Source: Paracorniculantispora psalliotae (taxonomy: Eukaryota > Ascomycota > Sordariomycetes > Hypocreales > Cordycipitaceae). From it: a DNA stretch of 64,000 nt. Positions 22,483 to 33,200 of the stretch are shown piece by piece. The notes beneath the pieces are model-generated. The model worked only from the letters and a program-made list of their open reading frames with translations. It did not search any database and had not been told where the DNA came from. The stretch covers positions 579-64,578 of the forward strand of contig PHFE01000110.1 of assembly GCA_002796755.1 (NCBI GenBank), given 5' to 3'. The position numbers and the translations under genes are program-made. Within the stretch, counting starts at the first letter, position 1. The number at the start of each line of letters is the position of its first letter.

Positions 22483-24012
22483 ATGTCCGAATTGAAATCC
22501 AGCATCCAGTCCAGTGTTGATACGGAAGCTTGTATGCCAGACCAAGACACTTTGGCTGGAGAGAAATCAGCTCGGATCATCTCTGCCGCGCTGCCAGTCA
22601 CGGACTTGCATAATGGCATCGTTGGTTGGGAGGGCCAGGACGACCCAGATATGCCGCTAAACTGGTCTGCGACAAAGACATGGACGGGCACACTGTTGCT
22701 CGCGGCTATGACATTCATGACGCCTCTCTCATCATCGATTCTGGCACCGGCCATTGCCAGTGTTAGCCGAGACTTTCACAACACCAACCCCATACTCGGC
22801 GGATTCCCCGTCAGCATCTTCCTCCTTGGCTACGCTGTTGGGCCACTATTTCTCGCTGGCCTCTCGGAAATATACGGTCGATACTACATTCTAATAGGCT
22901 GCAATAGTTTTTTCTGCGCCTGGCACGTTGGATGCGCGCTCGCGCCCTCCCTCGACTCGCTCATCGCCTTTCGATTTCTTGCTGGTGTTGGTGGTAGTGC
23001 GGTCCTGACTTTGGGCGGAGGAATTATCTCGGACTGCTTTCGAGTCGAGGAGCGAGGACGCGGCTTGGCAATATGGTCTATGGGATTCATTGTTGGCCCG
23101 TCACTTGGCCCTATCATTGGTGCATTTATCGCAGAGTCGATCGGCTGGCGTTGGGATGCCTGGATTGTGCTGATACCGAGCACCATCGTTACGTTGTCGA
23201 TGGCTCTTTTCTGCCCCGAGACAAACCACAAAGTGTTGATACGACGTAAAGTTGCTATCATGAAGAAAACACTTGGTCGCGGCGGTTTGCGCAGTTGTTA
23301 CGACGCCGCTGGAGTGATGCCTGCAAGGTCTCAAGTCTTGATCAATGGTCTTTTACGCCCCATGAAAATGATGGTACTCTCACCGATTATTGTGGCGCTA
23401 TCAATCCATATTTCTTTCTTGTACGGGACCCTCTATTTACTCTTCAACACCATTTCAACAGTTTTTCATGGTAAATATGGCTGGAATCTTGGAGTCAGCG
23501 GCTTGGCTTATATTCCTCTTGGGATTGGCTTCAGCCTCGGCCTAGTTCTTTTTGGCCTATTCTCTGACAGGACGATCGTCCGGCGAACTCGTCAGAATAA
23601 TGGGGCATTTGTACCAGAGATGCGACTGGCACAAGCGACGTTATACGCAAGCACGATTCCCATCAGCTTCTTTTGGTACGGTTGGTCTGCGCAGTACAAA
23701 GTGCAATGGATTGTGCCACTCATCGGACTAATCCCATTCGCGGTGGGGATTGTTGGACTGTGGCAGCGTTACCAAGCATACCTTATCGACGCACATGGGC
23801 CGCAGCATGCAGCTAGCGCGCTGGCAGCATTTTCTGTCTTGCGCAGCGTTGTTGCAGCCTTTTTGCCTCTGGCTGGCCCTTCCATGTTTGCTCATCTTGG
23901 TCTAGGTTGGGGGAATAGCCTGCTCGGGTTCATTACACTGGCCATGATCCCCATACCGATTTTGTTAGAGAGAAAGGGCGCATGGTTGCGGAGTAAATAT
24001 ATGTCAAATTAG
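22483..24012 (+). CDS. DHA1-type MFS drug:H+ antiporter
   Basis: Predicted 12-helix efflux pump of 509 residues in one exon. The N-terminal signature DDPDMPLNWS introduces the first helix, as in fungal DHA1 polyamine/drug carriers. LSEIYGRYYIL is the motif A loop after helix 2. GVGGSAVLTLGGGIISDCF with EERGRGLAIW is motif C and the following loop, and SLGPIIGAFIAESIGWRWDAW completes it. A central cytosolic loop with RRKVAIMKKTLGRGG and the two-part helix layout are standard. The start is the first ATG in the open frame. The gene shares an 810-bp promoter with a Zn2Cys6 factor, suggesting regulated export of a toxic compound; the substrate is unknown. No biosynthetic cluster genes lie beside it. 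Confidence 0.88.
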   Translation: MSELKSSIQSSVDTEACMPDQDTLAGEKSARIISAALPVTDLHNGIVGWEGQDDPDMPLNWSATKTWTGTLLLAAMTFMTPLSSSILAPAIASVSRDFHNTNPILGGFPVSIFLLGYAVGPLFLAGLSEIYGRYYILIGCNSFFCAWHVGCALAPSLDSLIAFRFLAGVGGSAVLTLGGGIISDCFRVEERGRGLAIWSMGFIVGPSLGPIIGAFIAESIGWRWDAWIVLIPSTIVTLSMALFCPETNHKVLIRRKVAIMKKTLGRGGLRSCYDAAGVMPARSQVLINGLLRPMKMMVLSPIIVALSIHISFLYGTLYLLFNTISTVFHGKYGWNLGVSGLAYIPLGIGFSLGLVLFGLFSDRTIVRRTRQNNGAFVPEMRLAQATLYASTIPISFFWYGWSAQYKVQWIVPLIGLIPFAVGIVGLWQRYQAYLIDAHGPQHAASALAAFSVLRSVVAAFLPLAGPSMFAHLGLGWGNSLLGFITLAMIPIPILLERKGAWLRSKYMSN

Positions 24013-24891
24013 CTTCTAGAAAAAAGCTCACTATAATTATAGCGTCGGGATAATTAAATAGAGTTTAATGAAATTTTCGGATGGTGCGGAGAGGCAGTGT
24101 TCTAGAAGGTCACGATGGCGCCAATGGGCTTCACCTTCACCATGTTGCGGCTAAGAGGCTTGCTGCCGGGAAGTCCAAAACCCACCTTTGGACCTGCCAA
24201 GATCAAGGCTTTTTTGGTACACGGCGAAAGGTGCCGGACGTCAAATCTCATTTGCCGTGTGGCGTTCAATCTCTGCCAGCACAACCAGGCCCCGAAACGT
24301 CACCGAAGTGGAGCGTTGCTTGGCGAATGACTTCTTCCAAAATTTGCCCTCTGCCAAAAGCAAGGCAAGAAAAGATCATCTAGTCACGAGCGCGAGCGTC
24401 TCATCTCGTCGAGATCCAGTTTCTACCCAGGACTACCGTGTGACAGACTGATAATTATGAGGGGCCCCAGCAATAAAAAATGACGGGGCCCCGTGGCAAA
24501 AAAGAAACAAGAGGCCCGTCTCCAAACGTCTCCATTGTGGAGGGACAAGAGAAAATGCCTCCATTGTAATACCAGCGATTCAATACAACGTGGGTGGCCC
24601 ACTGGTGTGCCGCAGCTGCCCGATTTAAACGTTACAGCTAGTGCGGGTATGAAAGAAATAACCTTCTCTGACTGCTGTTGAGCCGCATATCCTGTCGCCC
24701 GATATAGAATTTGCACGATTCAGCAGTTACCCAGTGTAGACCTTGGGTAGGGGTACAGGCGCGACCAGCGCTCGAAATGAAGAATAATGTAAAAAAAGTG
24801 ACCATTCGATATTCCTTTTAAAAATGACGGGTGAATATTATTGTTTAACGATTATCAGTGATCGAATACTTTTGAATCGTTGCATCTAGTT
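24013..24891. other. Convergent gene-free spacer with paired GGGGCCCC palindromes
   Basis: 879 bp between two convergent genes. It contains two perfect 8-bp palindromes GGGGCCCC at 24461-24468 and 24485-24492. A minus-strand frame ends at 24102, but I cannot link it to any family. 24780-24890 is AT-rich. Confidence 0.4.
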
Positions 24892-27156
24892 TTAATGCTT
24901 CTGTTGTATCGACTGTAAGAGGAATCGGGCGCCGTACATTGCCGGCTGATCCACAACTTTCACATGGTGAAACTTGTAACCTGCCTTTTTAACGGCATCG
25001 ACCACTCGGCTGCGGTATCCCTCATCTTGCATTAGCCCTCCGGCCAATACTAAGCTGGCTTTCGATGCCTCAATGCCCTGGCTGGAAGCCAGCAAGGCAG
25101 CGAGTTCTGCCAGGCTGTCAGCAGCGGCCTTAATGATACGATCTGCGTCTTCATTCGTTCCAGCCATGGCCAAGACTGTCTTGGCTACCCCGGCAATGCG
25201 ACTGGTCCTGTCCATCACGGCGTCCTCGGGCTGCTGCGGAGCCGAGCTGGGCACCATGACAGTGCTGAGCAAGTCTTCAGGCGTAGCCTCAGGGAACTGC
25301 TCTTTGAAATGCTGTAATATCGTATCTGCAAGCTGCGGCAGGGGCTGAGCGGACGCACCCGCATCCTTTCGCATGCGGTACACGTCACTTGCCCGCAAGG
25401 CGAATCGCAGCGCCTCTCGTCCAATGCCATAGCCAGAGCCGTCATCACCAAGCAGGTAACCCCAGCCTCCGACGCGGCTGGTACGAACAAAACGGCCGTT
25501 TTCTCTCCGGAAACTCATAGAGACAGAACCAGTACCTGCTACCAGCACAATGGCGGAGTCCGCACATTCTTCCCCGACGGATGCCATCGGGAGCAGATCA
25601 ATATCTGTCGTTACATCAAGTCCAGCACCGACTGTCATGTTGAAAAGCCTGGACAGCCCTGCATCAATCAGAGGTTTTAGTGCAGGACGATCGTAGCCAG
25701 CGATACCGATCCATGCTGCAGTAAACTTGACTGACGAGAATCGTTGCCCCTTGGTCGCCGCGCAGGAATCTACTGCTTGCTGAGCAGCCTCAGTAATAGC
25801 TGACAGACAAGCATCCAAGCCGATGCTCGTTCTGTAGATAAGAATATTAGCTCAGCCAAGGCTGACGCTGCAATACTACCACCAATGTGTACTTACATGT
25901 TACATGGCCCTGCAATGCCGGTACCAATGGCCCCATCTGCGGAGAGGATCGTGGCTCTGCAACTTGTGCCCCCCGCATCAATGCACAGAACGATGCCACT
26001 TTCGTCATATATTTTGGCAGTAGAATCCTCTTCAGCGGCAGCAAATACTTGAGCAAGCACGCCATTGTTTTGCTGAAGACGCAGCTTGGCCTCTTGCACG
26101 GAAACTCCCAAGACGACGACTATGGCAGCGAGCTTGGTACTGCCATGACATGCTTCGAGAATAGCATCCAGCTCATCGTCAGATTGGAGGCAACGTTGAC
26201 CGCCGATGGCTTTTAGGATATTTCGGGCACGCTGCCGTAGCTTGATGTTTGTGGCTTTGAGATCCACCATCTATGCAGTCTGTCAGTGGCGCTAGTCACA
26301 GCAGGTCATTAAATCAATCCGTACCAGATTTCCATATGTCTTGCCCAACCTGATCATGATGCCGGTACTAATCATATTCAAGACCAATTTTGTGGCCGTA
26401 CCGGCCTTCATTCTCGTGCTGCCTGTCACTGACTCTGGGCCGGTGACGGCACTGATGACATAGTCCGCATTGCCTTCAGTCGCGACTGCAGACGGCTTCA
26501 CGCAGACAACCCCAACTGTCGTGCAGCCAATTGACTTGGCATATTCTAATCCACCCAGAACATAAGGAGTTCTCCCGGATGAAGCAATGCCAATTAAAGC
26601 ATCCAGGTCGGGGTCAATGTTGAAGGCGTCCAGATCAGTCTTGGCAGCGGATCGGTCATCTTCTGCGCCTTCCTTGGCGTTGCGCAGGGCGTAGTCGCCG
26701 CCTGCAATAAGTGCAATAAATTGGGTGGACGGGGCCGAATAAGTTGGTGGAATCTCAGACGCATCCAGCACACCCAACCTATTAATCTAGTCAGCTGGCT
26801 GTCAGGGTGTAAGCTGTGCTAATGTGTCGCGCTGGTAGCCAAATGCAAAGCTCAGCCGAACGGTCGGCTCCGACAACAGTGGCTTTTTTGTCTCATCTGA
26901 GGCTGGGATGAACGCACCTTCCGCTAGTACCGGCACCAATGTAGAACACACGACCGCCTTTTCGGACTCTTTCTACCAGCGCATCGATGGCCCCGGCAAT
27001 GTCTGGAAGACATGGAGTTATGGCTGCAGGGACACGGCAATCCTCTTGGTGCAGAATGCGGCACAACTCGGTCGTGGATACACTGTCAATGCTGGTCGTT
27101 CTTGGATTCCGATTCTCAGTTTGGAGACCCCCCAGCTCAACAGTCGTGGATGGCAT
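24892..27156 (-). CDS. MurNAc-6-phosphate etherase fused to BadF-type amino-sugar kinase
   Basis: A 668-residue two-domain protein. Exons on the minus strand: 27156-26918, 26778-26325, 26270-25897, 25831-24892; each join restores a conserved motif. Residues about 30-310 are a SIS-fold MurQ/GKRP-like domain: YIGAGTSGRLGVLDASE, EGAED, and TGSTRMKAGTATKL. Glu88 and Glu119 have the same spacing as the two catalytic glutamates reported for bacterial MurQ. A MurQ-type C-terminal helix (VVLGVSVQEAKLRL) follows. Residues 322-668 are a BadF/BadG/BcrA/BcrD ATPase of the N-acetylglucosamine kinase type: DAGGTS at 329, AGPCN, GTGSVSMSF, GGWGYLLGDDGSGYGIG. Predicted roles are to phosphorylate an amino sugar and cleave the lactyl ether of MurNAc-6-P. 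No ATG occurs in frame upstream of 27156. It is divergent from an UNC93-like carrier. Confidence 0.92.
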
Positions 27157-28000
27157 ATTGTCCACGTGCGCGTCGTCCTTCAAACAACAATAATTAAAGA
27201 GACGAAATTTAAAATGATAAATTTATCGAATGTTGACGCTCCATACCCCAGGAAGACACCCAAGTATAATATGAGAGACGGAACAGCTTTCCACGCAGTG
27301 CCGTGGACGCCGAGCAAGGGTGCCGTCAACCGGCTTCCGCACTTGCAGACAACGCTAAAAGCGTCGTTTTTTCAGCCCGGACCCATAAACTGGCCTCGAC
27401 GGGCACAAATATACCGGGAAGCGAGCGCTATCGCGGCGAGTCATGCCTAATTGAGGTAAAGTACAGTGCGCCACAAGGACGCCAGCGCAAGTTCGATGTC
27501 CAGCAACCCGCTACGGGTTTGTAATTCTCCAGATGCTCGATTATTTCCCCCAAAACCTGAAAGAGGCGTTGTTCCAGCTGCACGGAAATCGGCGTATTCT
27601 GGTCGCGAAGGAGTTTTGTCTCCCACGCGACCCCCATCCTAATCCTCTTTTCATTGGAGATTGGGTTCCCCGAATCCCCACCACCAAGCAAAGTCAAGTC
27701 TTCCCCTGGGTCTGGGCAAAAGAGACTTGTGGGGAGACATGCTAAGATGTAACGTGTGAAGCTGAGTTTTTAGTTGCTTGACGCTAGTCGCTTGATTCGA
27801 CTCGGGTCTGGCACGAGGGTAGAGACATTCGTCAGCTACGGTATACCTAGTTCCTTGTCGCTGTTAGGGTGACCTGTAGACGTGTTGCCACCCTCCGCGA
27901 CCTGTATAAGACGCGCCGTCCTGCACCTATTCCCCGGATTGCCTGATCTCTCACTGTGCGTCGCATCTGCCATTCCCCGGAAAACTTAAGCTTATTAGCA
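27157..28000. promoter_or_regulatory. Divergent promoter of the etherase-kinase and UNC93-like genes
   Basis: 844 bp that must serve both genes. A TATA-like GTATAAG at 27904-27910 lies about 95 bp before the carrier ATG. No other gene is credible here. Shared control of the pair is an inference from layout. Confidence 0.45.
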
Positions 28001-29535
28001 ATGGCGCAACCAGCACATGAGCTCGAGAAAATGCCCTCCGCCGATAACCACATTGAGGACAGCGCCCATGGCGCTGGCCTGGCGTCCCCAACCAGTTCAG
28101 AGCTCGAGCAGGGTCAAGGCCAGAGCAAGCTTATGCGCTTGTATTCTCACCCTTGGTCTCAAATTTTACTCATTTCGATGATCTGTTTCTGTTTGCCTGG
28201 AGTAAGTCACGAGCGAGCCAAAAAAAGAAAAATACCAGCAAGATACTAACCAGCATAAAGATGTACAACGCCCTTACAGGTATTGGAGGCTCTGGCCAGG
28301 TTAACCCAACTGTTGCCGCGAACGCTACCGTCGCTCTCTTATCTACCACTGCCGCAACCGCTCTTCTCATCGTTGGCCCGATCTTCTCCGTTACTGGACC
28401 CCGAATTTGCTTCCTCATCGGTGGATGGACATATGCTCTGTACAGTGGCAGTTTGCTTCACTTCAACCACTCTGCCAATGGCGCCTTCGTCATCGGCTCT
28501 GGTGCTATCCTCGGTATCGGCGCGTCCTTTATCTGGATCGTGCAAGGTGCCATCATGACAACCTACGTTGCTGAATCCCAAAAGGGTCGCGCTATTGCCG
28601 TTTTCTGGGTCATCTTCAACCTTGGTGGTGGCATCGGTTCGCTCGTCTCTTTTAGCCTCAACTATAACAACACGGCCGGAACTGTCAACGACGCGACTTA
28701 CATTGCTCTTATGGTCATAATGATCTTTGGCTGGACGCTGGGCTTCTTCATCTGCTCCCCTAAGCGTATCCGTCTTGCACAATTACACAAGGCTGTCGAG
28801 ACCGAGAAGAACACAATTGCGGGCATGCTCAAGATGACGCTCAGCACGCTTATGAAGTGGAGAGTCGCCTGCATGATCCCGTTATTCTTTTCTGCGAACG
28901 TCTTTTACAGCTACCAGCAAAACAACGTAAACGGCTTCACCTTCAACCTCCGCACACGATCCCTGAACGGCGCCCTGTACTGGTTCTCTCAGATGGCGGG
29001 CGGACTTTTGATTGGTCTGCTCCTGGATCTGCCCATGCTTAGCCGACCAAACCGTGCCCGCCTGGGTTGGTTCTTCGTCTTTGCAACTGGAATGATCATT
29101 TGGGGCGGCGGTTATCAGTTCCAGCTGTGGCAAGATAAATTCTTTGCCGAGGGTGGAAAGCAGACACTTGATTTCAAGGACAGCAAGAAGGCTGTGGGCC
29201 CAATGTTCCTGTATATCTTCTACGGAATGTACGATGCTCTCTGGCAAGGCTTCGCCTACTGGCTCATCGGTACCGAGTCGAACAGCACGTCGCGCGCGGC
29301 GGTTCTTGTTGGCATGTACAAGGGCCTCCAGGCTGCTGGTGCTGCCGTTGCCTGGAGACTCAATGCCCTTGAACTGGCCCCAATGAAGCAGCTGGCAATG
29401 GACTGGGGCCTGTGCATCGGCTCCTTGATTGTTGTGCTGCCCATGGTTCTCACAATCTCGGACAAGACGCTGGCAGAGGAAGAGGCAGGGGCCTCTCCGT
29501 CGGAAGTCCAGGATGCCAAGCTGGCAGACGACTAG
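28001..29535 (+). CDS. UNC93-like MFS membrane protein
   Basis: Predicted 10-12 helix carrier of the fungal UNC93/DUF895 group, 491 residues. Exons: 28001-28201 and 28261-29535; the 59-bp intron ends in AAAG. The join gives CFCLPGMYNALTGIGGSGQV, the family's first-helix hallmark. The N-terminal 45 residues are hydrophilic and acidic. Later features are GPRICFLIGGWTYALYSGSL, AIAVFWVIFNLGGGIGSLVS and YGMYDALWQGFAYWLIG, all typical. Human UNC93 proteins regulate channels or receptors, while fungal members behave as transporters of unknown substrate. The head-to-head partner is the MurNAc-6-P etherase/kinase fusion, so uptake of an amino sugar is a reasonable but untested guess. Confidence 0.9.
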
Positions 29536-30283
29536 GGAACAAACTCAAATTTTATCATTAGCCTGTATTATGAATCTGATTTTTTTTTAATTTATCTGCA
29601 TCAGAAATTCCATCCGTAAACTGTATTTGTTTAAGCGTGCTGTATTCAGGCCACAATAAGAAAAAAAATGTCAGAAAATGTACACGTCTCTCTCAGGTGA
29701 TGATGGCGTGTGATTTTCTTGACTAGAGTACTATTTAAAAATAAAGATAATTATAAATTATTAGAGCGAGAAAATAAGAGGAACAAGAAAAACAAGAAAA
29801 GTAAGAAAGGTAATAAAAGTAAGCAAAATAATAAATATAGTAAGGATAAGTACTTCACGCCATGATTATTTCGAGGGGAACAGTGCAAGCTAATACCCCG
29901 GATCCACATGGCGTCCGATCACGAATAAGGCTTGCGTCGTAAGGCGCATACATACAGTCTCGGTAATAGATCACGTTGGTTTCGCGTGAGGAGCAATTTG
30001 CCCACAATAGTCGTTTATAAACAAGCCAATTGAAACTACTTCTAATTGAGCCATTCGTTTGTTTTGATGGGGCGCAGCCTTGAATTTAGTGTGATTGCGT
30101 ATCTCTCAGATTTCGTATAACGGGCAGCCCCTGTGGCTAAAACTAGTCCACCGGGCGTCCTCCCCCGCCTCCATGTGTTTACAAAAGTCCCCGGATTCGA
30201 AATAAAGATAGGTGATCTGCCTTCCGTGGCGTCCAGTCTCTGAGTGCCCTCATCATCTCAATTGCAACGAAAAGCAGCTCACG
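29536..30283. other. Intergenic with AT-rich, RIP-like tract
   Basis: 748 bp. 29570-29680 is AT-rich 3' sequence of the UNC93-like gene. 29720-29860 is an A/G/T-only-like run of AAGAAA, AATAAA and AAGTAA words that resembles tracts at 541-740, 36541-36640 and (reverse strand) 58970-59080. From 29880 GC content recovers, and this part presumably holds the ABCC gene promoter. Confidence 0.45.
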
Positions 30284-33200
30284 ATGGAGTGTTTTACCGG
30301 ATTGGACCCATCAGTCCGATCAATTGGGATATCAGCCGCCTTCCTCCTGTTTCTCCCCAATGCGTGGAACAATGCGCGTCGATCTGATGTCAAGGTCCGA
30401 CCTGGCTCCCTCGGCACAGCAAAACTTGTGAGTACTATGAAATCCGCCGAATTGGTTAAGAATGGAGTAAATGGCTGATGCTTGACACGTAGGTTACTAG
30501 CTACGCCCTTGTCGTGGTGACGTTAGCTCATCTGATTGCGTTTCCGGCGCGACCCAACAACGGCCCATCAGTAGCCGCTGTCGTCCTGTCCACCGTTGCT
30601 GCCGCCGGAGTGGTTCTGCTATCATCTGTCAGCCACAAGAGAGCGCTAAAGTCGTCAAGCCTTCTTTTGCTCTATTTTCTTGTAGCAGGATGCTCGAATC
30701 TCTCTACCGTACCGAAATTCACCGATTTCGAGTATCTTGCGTGCTTCCCCCTCGTTGTGGGGGTGGTCCAGCTTGGCCTCCTTTTCCTCGAATGTTCATC
30801 AAAAGCCGACACTTTCTTGCCACAATATAAGGACTTAGCGCCCGTTGAAACCGCCAATTTATTCAGCTCTGTATCATTCTGGTGGATGAACAAATTGCTG
30901 GCTAAAGGGAACAAACACGTTTTCCAGAATGAGGATCTGCCGCCTTTGGACTCCAAACTGAAGGCAGCCAATCTGAGCAAAGAAATTAAGCATTCGTGGA
31001 ACGCCAGAGGTATGATAAATCCCCAACATAGCTATATGCTAGCCTAACTAACTGAATCCAGTACAACCTGAGACGAAATGGACGCTCTCCAAAATCTTGC
31101 TCAAGACACATACCAAACAGTTCATCACCACCATGATCCCCAGGCTCTTTATGGTTCTATTCAACTGCAGTCAACCGCTACTCATCAAAGCTGTTATTCG
31201 ATATGTCGAGTCCCCTTACCACCAGAGCTCGTGCTACGAGCGCTACTTGGTTTCAGCCGCCGTGGCCGTGTACCTTGGTTCGACGTTCTCGGGCTCGCAA
31301 TATCTCTACAGAACTGCGCGGCTGCAGCTCACTGTACAGAGCTCTCTTACATCGCTTGTGTTCCAAAAGACACTGGCAACAAGTGCGCATGCGGCCGATA
31401 CCGGCAAGGCGACGACTGTAATGAGCACCGACGTGGATGCTATTTCTCAGGCTCCGGCCATGTTCCACGATCTGGTCGGCAGAGTTCTTGAACTCACCTT
31501 TGGTCTCCTGATCTTGGGCGACCAAGTCAAATGGCTCTGGCCCGTGCCTCTCGTCATCATATTCTTCTGCTCTCGAGTCAGTAAATATGTTGCCAAGAAC
31601 ATTCGTATCCGTCAGCGAGGCTGGAACGAGGCCACTGAGCGTCGAATCGGGGCTCTGGGATCGATACTGGGATCAATGAAGAGTGTCAAGGCTCTAGGTA
31701 TTACCGAAGCGCTGCTGTCTTATGTCGCTAACTTGAGAAGCGAAGAGCTTTCGCGCGCCGGCGAGAAGCGCATCATGGATTGCCAGTATAACTCCAGTGC
31801 AAACGCTCTTGGTGTCTTCTCTCCTGCTATTACGGTAGCGCTTTTTGCCGTTGTCTCTCATGTCAGAAACGTTCCTTTGGACACTGCAGTCTTGTTCACC
31901 ACTGTGGCGGCTCTCGCCATCGTGACTCATCCCGCCAACATGATCATGACCATCTATCCGCGGATTGTCTCTGTTGCTGCTAGTTTCGAGCGATTCCAGG
32001 AATTTCTCCTCGCGTCGCCTCTGGAAGATACTAGACAGGTTGACGACAAGAATGTGCCAGTCAGCATTCACAGCGGCACAGCCGTCTCTCTCACAGATGT
32101 TACTGTCAATGGCAAGAATGATCAGCCAATTCTCAGCAATATTGACCTGAAGATATCGTATGGATCTGTTACTGTCTGCTGCGGCTCTGTCGGCAGCGGC
32201 AAGTCTGTTCTTGGAAAAGTGGTCCTGGGTGAAATGCCCAAGGCGAAGGGTATCGTCGAGGTAGCCTCCAAAAGAATTGGCTTTTGCGACCAAGCGCCTT
32301 GGATCATGGCTGGCACAATCAAGGAAGTAATCTGCGCGTTTGCGTCGGAGATTGACGAAGCCAAATACAGAGCTGTCGTCACGGCGTGTTGTCTGGACCA
32401 AGACATCAGCCAGCTTCAGGCGGGCGACGAGCTGTACATTGGAAGCCGAGGCGTCAACCTGTCTGGCGGCCAAAAGCAGAGAATCGCGATTGCTCGTATG
32501 CTCTACACCGGAGAGACTATTATCGTGCTTGATGATAGCTTCGCCGCCCTCGACGGAACTACCGAGGCTCAAGTCATCAAAAATCTTGTCGGACCCTCTG
32601 GATTGCTACGCGAAAACGGTGCTGCCGTTCTTTGGATCACCAATTCTGCTCAGTACTTTAATTTTGCTGACCATATTATCATGCTGGAGGACGGAAAGAT
32701 CTCCAAGCAGGGCACTGCAAAGGAAATGAGCCCTTACACCAATGAGCTGCGCAAGTTCCACGTTGACAATGATTCTCCCGCACTGGAACCGCCGATCCGC
32801 CGAGCCAAAACACAAGCTAAAAAGGATGCGCAGAATGATCTGTATCGTCAGACAGGAGACATTTCTCTGTATGGATTCTACCTGAAATCATCTGGCCTGG
32901 TCGCACCACTCGCGGTTGTGGGAACAACAGCGACGTATGCCTTCTTCAACACTGTGCCGACATATTGGATCAAGTACTGGGCTGATAGCAACGGCTCAAA
33001 CACGGCTGTATTTGCCATTGGATACATATTCATTGCCTTTATGGCATGGGCGGCAACCTCTGTTCATATGTGGACCACCGTGTTTCTTTTGGCAAACCGA
33101 TCTGGTACTCACCTGCACAATGCGTTGGCTATGAAGATATTTGGGGCTCCTCTATCCTATTTTGTTGCTACGGACATTGGCGTGACGCTGAATCGTTTCA

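Noticed and set aside
31694..32572. 292-codon minus-strand frame inside the ABCC gene
   Set aside because: Antisense to exon 3, which carries NBD1; no start context or family signature.
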